Shown here: piece after piece, positions 25,701-34,404 of the stretch
Layout: every line of letters begins with the position of its first letter
Position numbering within the stretch: the first letter of the stretch is position 1
Origin: Chryseobacterium wanjuense
Lineage (GTDB): Bacteria; Bacteroidota; Bacteroidia; Flavobacteriales; Weeksellaceae
Length of the DNA: 64,000 nucleotides
Reading direction: 5' to 3'
Assembly (NCBI RefSeq): GCF_900111495.1
Contig: NZ_FOIU01000003.1
Span: 248,001 to 312,000 of the forward strand
Notes under the pieces: model-generated
Databases searched by the model: none
What the model saw: only the letters and a program-made list of their open reading frames with translations
What the model was told of the DNA's origin: nothing
Translations under genes and position numbers: made by a program

Positions 25701-26247
25701 GGGCATTAATATAATAAAAATCGGGTGCTGCATCTACAAAGAAATCATCATTTGCTCCAATTTTAGTGTTAATACAAAGTCCATAGTTATTATTATTTAC
25801 TAGCATAGAATATTCCTTTGTCAAATATCCCTTTGATTGTCTATACCATTCTAGTGATAGTTCAGGTTCAAAAGTTGCAGTTGTGTAATAAGTATATGAC
25901 TCCGTAAAGTCATTCATGTCATTGACTTTTACAGTAAGATTCCCGCCTGCATTTAAGCTCCAGCCTAAACCAACTGATGTTGCAATATCAGCAACTTTAT
26001 TTCCTTTAGTATTATAAGAAAGCCCTAGAGGTAATTTAATTTTTCCGAAATTAATATTATATATCGGAATAGATATATCTGTCTTTCCTATATAACCCAA
26101 TGATGGAAAATCACTATACTTCATTAAGCTTGCTACTTCCGGTGTAGCAACACTTTGCATTTGTTTATCAAGTAAATTTATCTGTCCCTTATATATTGTT
26201 CCTATCAATAAAGGCAAGAACAGAAACATTTTATATTTAATTCTCAT
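22714..26247 (-). CDS. Large secreted Rhs-partner protein with DUF5977 domain
   Basis: A 1177-residue protein with a signal peptide (about residues 7-22). The body is beta-rich and Tyr/Asn-rich (for example GKIKLPLGLSYNTKG, SVGLGWSLNAGGN), with YD-like motifs near the end (YKYDTANRLEKV). A C-terminal DUF5977-like segment follows (GTYTVSIGKYSSTISQADAD, then NGQNYVNSHFNC). The N-terminal GLGWSLNAGG pattern is typical of the long proteins that precede DUF6443/Rhs toxins in flavobacteria. It lies 9 bp after the T9SS protein gene and 10 bp before the Rhs start. Likely part of the shell or delivery machine; exact role unknown. Confidence 0.75.
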   Translation of the reverse strand: MRIKYKMFLFLPLLIGTIYKGQINLLDKQMQSVATPEVASLMKYSDFPSLGYIGKTDISIPIYNINFGKIKLPLGLSYNTKGNKVADIATSVGLGWSLNAGGNLTVKVNDMNDFTESYTYYTTATFEPELSLEWYRQSKGYLTKEYSMLVNNNNYGLCINTKIGANDDFFVDAAPDFYYINAPGFNDKFYLTKINDTQFKANFFNSTNAKLNNTLNLIPRINCAGFESTGFGNKGRAGVYYQVDEFEIIGENGYIYTFNDFESARLREYPQTIISHDAFQINNWYLTKIKDPYSGREMNFEYESYTNNYEHPSLTTLGDVNFGNYPMSYNYELGRMGSNFVYPAVFNKVTTSQLYPKRIKKITTDEEVVDFQYSFNRIDYPGNGLTNIQVKNKNGTIIKQTDFSYDYFNSVNCSSGDYECKRLKLNSITDSSLGTYRFYYDANSFPPRNSSKVDFLGYYNNNDSDIVFSKDNFHEDQYNYYPGTKIYFYPDLVRDQLLPFQLINKGTYATTSGVDRSAKTISKLGLLKRLIYPTGGSVELSYENDDFIYEGEKYILGSTRISKMKLYDSQNIVSKEINYKYVNEDNKSSGQINFIKTPANSAHTEISSGIGFSTDAIVGYSRIIEEVAGKGYVERKYSNFNDYPDKFMTSDYNFTDQGTRNFLKFLKFPSSYVQSFDERRGKPTVENYYKEGIIDPIKKIKYSYNYQVKDSLKVQKVFTSYDNYTHDATHNYTASNYLLRYFNNTSSNTKEDFFSGNNIKEENFYSYDDTRLTYKKTVSSGDTTEEYYRNAKDKSIQKLIDVNILDKPVEVEKKKNGKTLSKQEVKYENTSNIFPSSELSYDLSTNLMGTEVTYDKYDSKGNLLQYTTKNNIPVTVIWGYRQSQPIAKIEGANYTQIIQAFGLNTNDNNAYLDLDIVKKSDLHFDDTTESELISKLNDFRNKPALKDFTITTYTHTPLIGVKSITSASGNKEGYKYDTANRLEKVSDIENKTVKEYKYNYAPVIYYNNEKQQAFMTNNCAPGTLPASGTYTVSIGKYSSTISQADADQKAQNDINTNGQNYVNSHFNCTPYVCTITPTYLADIYYSSFQEISTNHIKAILSLPLTNSSGGAAPNWSNGVLIGTLDTLCRPNSYKSISVSTTNGSWNVSISPSGGVTLMSTSSSNPSGSTTLNFEYDK

Positions 26248-26256
26248 TTTTGTATT

Positions 26257-27885
26257 CTATTTCTTTATAAGTTTAGCATTCGCCGTTTTATTTGTATCAG
26301 TTTTTATAGTGATGAGATAAGCTCCCTGAATCAAATTCTGAGTATTCATTTTCGTTACCTTATTCTTGGTTTTCAAACTTTGCAATTGTCTTCCCGACAT
26401 ATCATACATCAAAATATCAGCTTCTTTAAAATCAAATTCGATTTCCACATAAGCATAATCTGATACTGGATTCGGATAGATCTTAATATCCTGTTTTTCA
26501 ATCAACTGATCAATCTGCTTATCTCCCAATTTTACAATCTTCCAGTTTTCTTTTCCTAATTCCTCTGCACTGGTTCCTGCAAGGATGATCGAACCGTCTC
26601 TGTTTAATTTTATATCAGACAATCTTTCCTCCTTCTTTCTCGATTCTCCCTTTACATGTTTTCTCCACTGCTCATTACCATTTTGATCAAGATATAACAT
26701 CCAAAAAGTTTCATCGTCATTTTCAATCCTTCCTTCTGCCTGAGTATAGCCTCCTAACAAAATCCCTTTAGACTTCCCGCTTCCATCTTCCATCATCCCG
26801 CTTATCACACTCATTCCCATCAAAACATCCCTGTTTTTGAAATTGTAAGATTTCTGCCAGATTTCTTCTCCTCTTTCATCGAGGGAAATCAACCATAAGT
26901 CTGTTCCTTCTTCGATTCCTACAGATTTATTTCCAGACCTTTCCGATCTTGATTCTCCTCCGATTAAATATCCTGTTGATGTTAGAGCCAAGGTTCTCAA
27001 ATGATCATCACCTTTTCCTCCAAAGTTCTTTTCCCATTCTACTTTTCCGTCTTTTGAAAGTTTAATGATCCAGTAATCGCCTTCACCGAAATTGTTGGTC
27101 GATTTTGGATAACGGGATGCGGGATTCGAGGTTTTACTGTCTGAACTTTGAACTTCTGAACCCGAACCACGAAACTCGGAACTCCTTGAATATATTCCCA
27201 ATAAAGCGCCACCATCCTTTGTTGGAATCATTTTTTCAACTTCATCGAGTCCTTTTCCTCCTAAAACAAGTTGTGATAATTCTTTTCCGTTTTTATCAAG
27301 CCTTACAATGAGAACATCTTTCGATCCGTAACCCTTCATTTTAGAGTCCTGAGCGGAGACGAAGGATCCGGCCACAAAAAATCCGAAATCTGTGGTTTGA
27401 ATAACAGCTCTTGCTTCTTCATCAGAAGCTCCGCCAATGGTTTTCTGCCACAATTCATCTCCAAATTCATTGAGTCTAATCAGCCAAAAGTCTGATCCTC
27501 CTTTGGATTCGTCTTTTTTATCCAATCCTTTTCCTGAATAAGAAGTTCCTGCCGCTAAAAATCCACCTTCCTGAGTAGCCACTGTTGCTGACAGGAAATC
27601 ATGATTCTGCCCTGAGAAATATTTCTCCCAGACTTCTTCTCCTTGCTGGTTTAATTTTATAAAATGATAGTCATAACCGTTATTCTGCTTACTTCCAGCT
27701 CCCATCTTCTGGCCTCCAGCCTGAATCGAGCTTCCTGTAATGAGATATTGCTGATCGATGGTTGTGGTAACCTGACTTAAAAAATCTTGAGTCGAGGATT
27801 TAATGTCTTTCTGCCAGACTACTTCCTGAGCAGATGTACTCAGAATTGTGCACAAGAAAAGTGCACCTGTGTAGAATTTATTCAT
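26257..27885 (-). CDS. T9SS type A sorting-domain protein with propeller-like repeats
   Basis: A 542-residue protein. Signal peptide MNKFYTGALFLCTILSTSAQ, then repeated units of the form DxxLIRLNEFGDELWQKTIGG (at least six), as in beta-propeller proteins. The end is a type A T9SS C-terminal domain (KIYPNPVSDYAYVEI, MYDMSGRQL, QGAYLITIKT, KLIKK). It should be exported by T9SS to the surface. It is the first gene of the three-gene Rhs cassette plus lipoprotein, suggesting that it anchors or displays the toxin complex. Between two repeats it carries a low-complexity Ser-rich insert (see findings). Confidence 0.88.
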   Translation of the reverse strand: MNKFYTGALFLCTILSTSAQEVVWQKDIKSSTQDFLSQVTTTIDQQYLITGSSIQAGGQKMGAGSKQNNGYDYHFIKLNQQGEEVWEKYFSGQNHDFLSATVATQEGGFLAAGTSYSGKGLDKKDESKGGSDFWLIRLNEFGDELWQKTIGGASDEEARAVIQTTDFGFFVAGSFVSAQDSKMKGYGSKDVLIVRLDKNGKELSQLVLGGKGLDEVEKMIPTKDGGALLGIYSRSSEFRGSGSEVQSSDSKTSNPASRYPKSTNNFGEGDYWIIKLSKDGKVEWEKNFGGKGDDHLRTLALTSTGYLIGGESRSERSGNKSVGIEEGTDLWLISLDERGEEIWQKSYNFKNRDVLMGMSVISGMMEDGSGKSKGILLGGYTQAEGRIENDDETFWMLYLDQNGNEQWRKHVKGESRKKEERLSDIKLNRDGSIILAGTSAEELGKENWKIVKLGDKQIDQLIEKQDIKIYPNPVSDYAYVEIEFDFKEADILMYDMSGRQLQSLKTKNKVTKMNTQNLIQGAYLITIKTDTNKTANAKLIKK

Positions 27886-27928
27886 AACCCGTGTTTATTA
27901 TGGTTAATAGTTTGTTTAAAATTTTTCG

Positions 27929-27936
27929 CAAAATTA
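27929..27936 (-). promoter_or_regulatory. Possible -7 element of the T9SS/Rhs cassette
   Basis: TAATTTTG on the minus strand fits TAnnTTTG and lies 44 bp before the ATG at 27885; no TTG at the usual distance. The rest of the gap 27886-28157 is AT-rich with no gene seen. Confidence 0.35.
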
Positions 27937-28157
27937 CCTTTTTTACTTCACTATAAAAAGATTTATTAATGACATTTAATGTGATAATTTGTCTTTTCTG
28001 TTAATGTAATGCAAAAATATAACTGCAAAGCGACAAAACTCGTCGTATTATTTTGTAAAAATCCTTCAATGAATTAATATGTAGGAAAGCCTTTTGGTAA
28101 AATGTTGTATTAAAATTTTCATCTTAAACTCTCAATTCAATACTATTACAAAAAAAA

Positions 28158-28185
28158 ACTGGTGACCGAGAATTCGGTCACCAGT
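28158..28185. terminator. Terminator of the vgrG1-rhs-immunity operon
   Basis: ACTGGTGACCGA (28158-28169) and TCGGTCACCAGT (28174-28185) form a perfect 12-bp stem with loop GAAT, flanked by A- and T-tracts. It lies 20 bp after the Imm51 stop on the minus strand. Confidence 0.85.
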
Positions 28186-28206
28186 TTTTAATTATTTTAA
28201 AAAATT

Positions 28207-28557
28207 TTAATCCAATTCAGCTTTAGAAAATAAATCCTGGATCAGCATTTCGTCTTCACAAGCTTTTTTAAAGTCCAAGACAAACTCTTTCAGGCTTTCA
28301 GGATTTGAGGAATAGGCACAAAACATATCTGCTTCGGGATCGAATTTGATATCTCCTGACAAACCGGATTTTTTCTCGTTCAAAAAAACCTTTGCCAATG
28401 ATGTCCAATCGTATCCGTTGCCTTCAAAACCTTCATTTTTTCGCCATTCGAAAATTTCGGGTTTGTAAGATCCTGCATTCAAACATACTGAAAAAGTTTT
28501 TTCTGAGGCTACCCAAAAAAAGGGTTTAATCGTTGTTTCAAAGTTGTAGGCTTCCAT
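28207..28557 (-). CDS. Imm51 family immunity protein
   Basis: A 116-residue cytoplasmic protein. The blocks PFFWVASEKTFSVCLNAGSY, EGFEGNGYDWTSLAKVFL, DIKFDPEADMFCAYSSNPE and the terminal DLFSKAELD are characteristic of Imm51, an immunity family of polymorphic-toxin loci. It is the last gene of the operon that begins with vgrG1. The Rhs toxin has its own directly adjacent immunity gene, so this one probably guards against a different toxin. Confidence 0.85.
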   Translation of the reverse strand: MEAYNFETTIKPFFWVASEKTFSVCLNAGSYKPEIFEWRKNEGFEGNGYDWTSLAKVFLNEKKSGLSGDIKFDPEADMFCAYSSNPESLKEFVLDFKKACEDEMLIQDLFSKAELD

Positions 28558-28651
28558 ACTTTAATTGATTTTATTTTCCTTACTTAAAGATAATAAAATT
28601 CTTTTTTGGTCAACTTTTTATAACATATATTAACTTTTCCCTTCCGTTTTT

Positions 28652-29080
28652 TTAATCTACAAAGAGATCTTCAATTTCAAATTTTTCACTGATCTGGCAA
28701 TAGATTTCCTTATCAGGATATTCTTTTTTAGCTTTAAAAACCAAAGAAATGACCGTCTCCGGAAGGAATCGGATTTCCGTAAGCTTCATTTGTTTTTCTA
28801 AATTTTTATAATCCTTTTCAACAGGTTGATAATTCGAATCCGTATAAGCTGAATCTATTAAATCTTTGGATATTTTGCTTTTTAACTCACCTAAGGTTTC
28901 GTTTGAAAATTTCCTGATCCATTTTTCAGAATCTGAGATCAATTCTGTAAAATCTTCCATCTGAGTGTATGAATCTTCAATATCAAATTCTACATTCACC
29001 CCGTTTTCGAGAAAATCATATTTCCCGATGACAACATTATATATTAATTTTAAATCTTTAAATGGTTTCAATCTATTCAT
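28652..29080 (-). CDS. Paralogue of the Rhs immunity protein (DUF2004/DUF2262-like)
   Basis: A 142-residue acidic protein that aligns along its whole length with the next gene upstream (29160-29579), by eye about 60 % identical. Shared blocks include DSAYTDSNYQPVEKDYK and TVISLVFKAKKEYPD. It is probably a duplicated immunity gene with altered specificity. The WxG/acidic pattern recalls DUF2004/DUF2262-type immunity proteins, but I am not sure of the family. Confidence 0.75.
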   Translation of the reverse strand: MNRLKPFKDLKLIYNVVIGKYDFLENGVNVEFDIEDSYTQMEDFTELISDSEKWIRKFSNETLGELKSKISKDLIDSAYTDSNYQPVEKDYKNLEKQMKLTEIRFLPETVISLVFKAKKEYPDKEIYCQISEKFEIEDLFVD

Positions 29081-29159
29081 TTTTTTCGTTCATCAGCATT
29101 TTATCTATAATTAATGATGAATGTGATTTTGGTATAAATTTTAAAGTAATCAAAAATGA

Positions 29160-29579
29160 TTATTCTACAAATAAATCTTCTACCTGAAATTCATTATCAA
29201 TCTGGCAATAAATATCCATATCGGGATATTCTTTTTTAGCCTTAAAAACTAAGGAAATAACCTGATCAGGGAAGAAACGAACATCAGTAAGTGTAAGTTC
29301 ATTTTCCAGATCTTTGTAATCTTTTTCGGTTGGTTTGTAATCTGAGTCTGAATATGCCGAATCGGTAAGTTCTTTGGCTATTTTGGTTTTCAACTCATTC
29401 AGGTTTTCCTGTGTCAGGTTTTCGATCCAGTTGTTTGCATCTGAGATAAGTTCTGAAAAGTCGTCCATTTCAGTATCATCCTCTTCAAGGTCGAATTCTA
29501 CATCCACTTCCCCATCGTAATAGTTGTATTTACCGGTTACTACATCGTCTTCCAGCTTTAAATTTTTGAATTTGTCCAT
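29160..29579 (-). CDS. Probable immunity protein of the Rhs deaminase effector
   Basis: A 139-residue, strongly acidic cytoplasmic protein (stretch DLEEDDTEMDDFSE). Its ATG overlaps the Rhs stop codon by one base (TAATG), a classic translational-coupling arrangement, so it is the best candidate antidote for the deaminase-like tip. It aligns with its downstream paralogue. An acidic surface that mimics nucleic acid would suit blocking a nucleotide or nucleic-acid deaminase; that is speculation. Confidence 0.8.
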   Translation of the reverse strand: MDKFKNLKLEDDVVTGKYNYYDGEVDVEFDLEEDDTEMDDFSELISDANNWIENLTQENLNELKTKIAKELTDSAYSDSDYKPTEKDYKDLENELTLTDVRFFPDQVISLVFKAKKEYPDMDIYCQIDNEFQVEDLFVE

Positions 29580-32500
29580 TATTTATATTTTGTTCTTTTT
29601 CTTTTAAGAATATTGTATTTGTATGTTGTTGCATTACCTTTTGCATCAATTTCTGTCTGCAGTACAAACCTGTTGTCGAGCCTTTCCCATTTGTAGATTT
29701 TTCCTGTAGAAGAAGCCGTATACTCTGCCGTAACACCTTTTGCATGGACAAAATCACGGATCGCAGGCTGACAGCCGGGACGACATGGATTCAATTCTCC
29801 CGTCATTTTGAGGTGATCTCCGGGTTTTACCATTCCGTCTATATCTTTCAGGAATTTTCTTTCCGTATGGGTAAGCAAGGCTTCCTGCTGATTCAGTCTT
29901 CCGCCACCTTTTTCTCCTCCGCTGATATACTCATCCGAAAAAATAGTTTTTCCTCCTCTCACAAGTTCCGCATCCAGGTCATGATGCTCGAGCCCAAAAA
30001 CGTCCGTATATTTATTAGGATCTACGACGTACCCGTAAAAATTCGGGAGACCGCCCTTCAAACCAATAGGATCCTGACTTATATAATTTCCGCTTTTAAC
30101 GTCATAATATCTGAATCTGTTGTAGCAAAGCTCTGTTTCTTCATCATAATATTGTCCCTGGTAGCGGAAAGGCATAAAATTATTCTCTCCTTTTTCTTTT
30201 TTGATATCACCATAAATACTGAGCTCCCGTTCCCAGATCAACACCCCGTTTTCATCAAAACCCTGAATAGGATTTCCGATATAATCTGAGATGATCGTAT
30301 ATTTTTTATCATTAAAAATTTTAGCTCTTGGAACAAAAGAATCTGCCTCATACACCCATGTCACCACATTATCTGTGGGTTCTTTCTGAATAATCACTTT
30401 TCCTTCATCATCTACAAAAGTTTTTGGTTCTTCTTTAATATCATAACTCCATTCGTGTAAAAGAATATTTCCGTCCCAAATATAACGAGTTATTTTTTTG
30501 TTTCCAATTTTTGAAATTCGTCTGCCGATCGCATCATATTCAAAACTTATTTCTTTTCCGTCCGGTCGCTTTACTTTTGCAAGCATTCCGTTAGCATTCC
30601 AGAAATAAGCCCAGTCTCCGGATTCCCATTCCGGATCTTGAATTTCGGAAGGAGTATTTTCATAAACATCCGGCAAATGATCTACTTCCTGCAGTTTCGG
30701 CTTCATCAACCATTCAGCGGCAATGGATCTGTAATAAGGATGAGAATTGTTTTCTTCTTCTTTTTGATTTGGTTTAATATTATTAATCGATCTTTTGCTT
30801 TTTAACAATAAATTTCCTTCATTGTCGTAATGGTAGAACCAGTTTTTGTCACGCATCAGCTTTCCGCCTTTGTCGTAAACACGGTCGTTTTGTCTTGCAC
30901 TTTCATACAAACAGCCTATTTCATCAGGATTTTTGTACTGAATTTCTCCATTGGAATATTCTGCAGCTACCAGGCTTCCAAAAGCATCATAATCAAATCT
31001 TGTCCTGCTGCCCATCACTCTGTCTAAAACCTGCAGCAACCGACTACCTGAAGCCCAATGATAGTCTTTATGGAAAGCTGTACCGGTTTTATTAACCATT
31101 ACTTTCTGGCTGACCGGCATTCCGGTATGGTCGCACTCGAAAATACTTTCAATGCCACCTGTCATTTCACGGGAAAATAACTGTCCGTTTCTGCTGATAT
31201 CAAGATTCATCTGCCAAGGCTGGTGAATTCCTTTTGTTATGGCTTTTACATAATTAAGCTGTCCAAGATCGTTGTAAGAATAGTCGATTTCTGCTCCCAA
31301 ACTGCTTTTTAAACCTACAAGATTTCCTAAATCATCATATTCATAATTAATAGAATGATCGCCTTGCTTTTCAGCGGTTACAAACCCAGATTTATTTCTC
31401 TGGAAACTTACGCTGCTGATTTCATTATCAGCTTTAATGAGCATTCCGTAAGTATCATACTGATAGGCTTCCCAGGTTCCGTCCGGATAATGGGTCTGGG
31501 TAAGTCTTCCGGCAAGATCATATTCATAAAAGATATCTTTTCCATTCTGAGTACGGCTTTGGGTAACCATTCCGTCTTTATTTCTTACAAAAAACTTTTG
31601 CTGGCCATCAAATCCCGTTTCACCGATAATATTGCCATTATTATCTCTTTCAAAATAATAAATTTCTCCTTTTTGATTGGTAATACTCATCAGATTTTCA
31701 TAAGCATCATACCCGAAAACCAGGGTTTCCTCTTTTTTATAAGTTAAGGCATTTCTCCGAACCTGGCGCTTCAGGCTTCCCATCGGGGTGTAGCTCATCA
31801 GCCATTCTGCTTTTCCATCGGTTGCATAAACCGGAAGGTCATAGGCGTCATAGCGAAGTTTCAATGGCAATTGTCCCTGTTCGTTTACTTCGGTTATTCT
31901 TCCCATTTTATCCCTGTTCCAGACTGTCCTGTTTAAAGGTTGCTTACTGAAAGCCAATAGTCTTCCGTAGTCATCGTATTTCCAGTACTGTTCGGTGCCG
32001 ATACTGCTGGTCAGTTTTGTGATCTGTAACCTTTGATTATACTCATAATGTGTAGTAACATTCTGTTTTGAAGCACTTTTTGCAAGTCTTTCATTTTCAT
32101 TATACTCGTAAGCTACCATTTCTCCGTTGGGATCGGTATAATTTGTAATTCTCCCCATTTCATCATAACTCCAGCTTTCCGAAGTTCCTGATGGTGAAAA
32201 ACGGGCAATTATCTGCCCCAGCTCATTATGTTGATAATGATATTCTTCTCCGTCCGGGGTATGAAAAGTTTTAATATTTCCCATTTCATCATAAGTATAG
32301 CCCTGAACTCTTCCTTCCGGGGTTCCTATCATTTTCAATTCGTTGTGGGAAGTATAATCGAACCAGGTTTCACCGCCTTCGCCGTCAATTTGCTTATAAA
32401 CCAAAAGATCTTCATCATAATAATATCTTTCGGTTTTATTATTTTGTTTCGGATAAATGACTTCAGTGTAGCCTTCCTCTTCATTATACTTTAAAAAACC

Positions 32501-34330
32501 TTCCATAAAGCCTTCCAGACCTTTGGTATGAACTACCCTGTCTTTTTTGTCATATTCCCAATGATAGCTCATTTCGTTTCTGTTGGTTCTTTTGATCACC
32601 CTGTTTTGATCATCATATTCAAAAACGATTGCTTTTTTGTGAATATCCCAGACATGAGTAAGATTTCCACGTTCATCATAATTGTAACGAACCTGAAGAT
32701 CTCTTTTATTTTTATAGCAATAATATACTTCCGAAACTTTTTTAAGCTCAGGATGAAGCACGGTTTCTATGCTGAAACCACTTTTAACATCTTTAATATT
32801 TTTTAAAACAATATTTCGACCCTGATATTCGTATTCCCTGATCGTGCCGTCTCCGTATTCAATTTGAATTACTTTAAAAATACTGCCTTCCGTGATATGA
32901 TGAAAACGCTTATAGGTATAAATATCCGTTCCTTTTCTGATGATCCAGATACTACTATTCGGACGATACTGCCAGATTTTCTGACTTCTGTAATAGGTTA
33001 ACTCCTCACCAACCGGCGGAACGGGAATTGGCATCGGCTGCAACTCTTCAGGATGAACCCACACTGCCACCTCATCTTCCTCATCCGGAACGATATACAA
33101 ATCGTGTGCATTGAAAATTCCGTTTCCTAACATTCCGTGCTGATAAGGCCTGTCGCTGTACCAAACATTTGTCCATTGAAGGGAAGTTCCGGCTTCAATC
33201 TCAAAATCGTCCCACTCAAACAACATGGCTCCGGAAGCGAAATTCACAGGTTCCAGACCCACTTTACATAAAACTCGTGAAACAGGATTCGTTTTCCCGA
33301 ATTTTCCCTGTAAAAAGTGATTAAACTTTGTAACCCCTTTTCCTAAACTTTTCGTTAAGCCTCTCATTAAAGCCATTCCTGCAAAACGCATCAGCATTTC
33401 GCCCGGCGTGTACACGTGAGGAACAAAAGCTCCACCCACCAAAACAGGACCTCCCGTATTGATCTGAATATATAAACTTGAAAAATTATTATAAAAAGCA
33501 AAATAAGCCAACGGATTTTTCTTCGGTTTGTTTGGCATTGCAGGAAGCATGGTCATCCCAAAAGGCAGCCCCATACAAGTCAGAACCTGCTGTGGCTGAT
33601 TTCCGCTCATTTTACTTCCCTGTCCCAAAACGGTTTGCGCACCATAATATACTTCGCCTTCATGTGGAGCTTCCTGTGGAAAAGGAATCATATAAACAGG
33701 AATCAAAGAAGTGACGTGCTTGAAAGGAATGACAACGCCCATCACACTTGTGGTAGTGGTCGCTTTATGTCTTCCGTGAACATATATTGAACCTCCCATC
33801 GGAATACTTTCCGGAAGGTCTGGTTTTAAATTTCTTATAAATTGCGGAACCGGAATGCTGAATTTGATATAATCCATCACATCAAAAACGATCCCGATAA
33901 AAGGGTGTGGCAACGGCAGCGGAATCAGCATAAATGACGGCGGCGGCGGAATCAGAGTCCAGTGGATATCGATCGCCAGTACAATATCAAAATGTTTGCT
34001 CGTATGCTGAATGGCGGTTGGAGAAATAGCCGGTGTATTAACCTTGATTAATTTAACCTTACTTTGCGGTGCCGTATTTTCTGCAGATACGGAAGTTCCG
34101 CCTCCACCTCCTCCGCTCGATTTTGATTCTCCGCCGTCTCCTCCAGCTACGGATTTTACCATTGAAACAGGATTTAGGGAGTCGAAATTATTTTTCATTC
34201 CGTTTTTCCAGCCTTGAGTTGTTTTTTCTTTACTGAACGAAGTAACATCCGCGGAAACACTCAGCGACCTGTCCGGATTCATATCTGGCTTTGCAACCTT
34301 TATTTTTTTTATTTTATTTTGATCTGCCAT
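29579..34330 (-). CDS. T6SS Rhs effector with deaminase-like C-terminal toxin
   Basis: A 1583-residue protein. The N-terminal 110 residues are Gly/Ser-rich. A hydrophobic PAAR-like region follows (PMGGSIYVHGRHKA, then GGPVLVGGAF near residue 300), then a DUF6531-type start (VNFASGAMLFEWDDFEIE) and about 30 YD repeats. The Rhs core closes with RYYDVKSGNYISQDPIGLKGG. The last 136 residues are the toxin: HTE (His about 1488, Glu about 1490) and NPCRPGC (Cys about 1516 and 1520) match the zinc and proton-shuttle motifs of the deaminase superfamily, closest in style to Pput_2613-like toxins. Likely substrate is a cytosine or adenine base, unproven. Loaded by VgrG1 and the TPR protein upstream. Confidence 0.88.
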   Translation of the reverse strand: MADQNKIKKIKVAKPDMNPDRSLSVSADVTSFSKEKTTQGWKNGMKNNFDSLNPVSMVKSVAGGDGGESKSSGGGGGGTSVSAENTAPQSKVKLIKVNTPAISPTAIQHTSKHFDIVLAIDIHWTLIPPPPSFMLIPLPLPHPFIGIVFDVMDYIKFSIPVPQFIRNLKPDLPESIPMGGSIYVHGRHKATTTTSVMGVVIPFKHVTSLIPVYMIPFPQEAPHEGEVYYGAQTVLGQGSKMSGNQPQQVLTCMGLPFGMTMLPAMPNKPKKNPLAYFAFYNNFSSLYIQINTGGPVLVGGAFVPHVYTPGEMLMRFAGMALMRGLTKSLGKGVTKFNHFLQGKFGKTNPVSRVLCKVGLEPVNFASGAMLFEWDDFEIEAGTSLQWTNVWYSDRPYQHGMLGNGIFNAHDLYIVPDEEDEVAVWVHPEELQPMPIPVPPVGEELTYYRSQKIWQYRPNSSIWIIRKGTDIYTYKRFHHITEGSIFKVIQIEYGDGTIREYEYQGRNIVLKNIKDVKSGFSIETVLHPELKKVSEVYYCYKNKRDLQVRYNYDERGNLTHVWDIHKKAIVFEYDDQNRVIKRTNRNEMSYHWEYDKKDRVVHTKGLEGFMEGFLKYNEEEGYTEVIYPKQNNKTERYYYDEDLLVYKQIDGEGGETWFDYTSHNELKMIGTPEGRVQGYTYDEMGNIKTFHTPDGEEYHYQHNELGQIIARFSPSGTSESWSYDEMGRITNYTDPNGEMVAYEYNENERLAKSASKQNVTTHYEYNQRLQITKLTSSIGTEQYWKYDDYGRLLAFSKQPLNRTVWNRDKMGRITEVNEQGQLPLKLRYDAYDLPVYATDGKAEWLMSYTPMGSLKRQVRRNALTYKKEETLVFGYDAYENLMSITNQKGEIYYFERDNNGNIIGETGFDGQQKFFVRNKDGMVTQSRTQNGKDIFYEYDLAGRLTQTHYPDGTWEAYQYDTYGMLIKADNEISSVSFQRNKSGFVTAEKQGDHSINYEYDDLGNLVGLKSSLGAEIDYSYNDLGQLNYVKAITKGIHQPWQMNLDISRNGQLFSREMTGGIESIFECDHTGMPVSQKVMVNKTGTAFHKDYHWASGSRLLQVLDRVMGSRTRFDYDAFGSLVAAEYSNGEIQYKNPDEIGCLYESARQNDRVYDKGGKLMRDKNWFYHYDNEGNLLLKSKRSINNIKPNQKEEENNSHPYYRSIAAEWLMKPKLQEVDHLPDVYENTPSEIQDPEWESGDWAYFWNANGMLAKVKRPDGKEISFEYDAIGRRISKIGNKKITRYIWDGNILLHEWSYDIKEEPKTFVDDEGKVIIQKEPTDNVVTWVYEADSFVPRAKIFNDKKYTIISDYIGNPIQGFDENGVLIWERELSIYGDIKKEKGENNFMPFRYQGQYYDEETELCYNRFRYYDVKSGNYISQDPIGLKGGLPNFYGYVVDPNKYTDVFGLEHHDLDAELVRGGKTIFSDEYISGGEKGGGRLNQQEALLTHTERKFLKDIDGMVKPGDHLKMTGELNPCRPGCQPAIRDFVHAKGVTAEYTASSTGKIYKWERLDNRFVLQTEIDAKGNATTYKYNILKRKRTKYK

Positions 34331-34404
34331 GATATTTTAGTTTGAGATTTGGTGTGTTACATTTTTAATGCAAATTTTCTTTGAACCATTAAGATTTTTC
34401 AGAT

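Noticed and set aside
28034..28040. GTCGTATT near the start of the T9SS/Rhs cassette, resembling half of the tssD operator
   Set aside because: Only a 6-base match without the TACGAC half or a second copy at 21 bp; expected by chance.
29744..30289. 181-codon open frame on the plus strand opposite the Rhs toxin
   Set aside because: Antisense shadow of the Rhs core; Phe/Ile-rich and without domain pattern.
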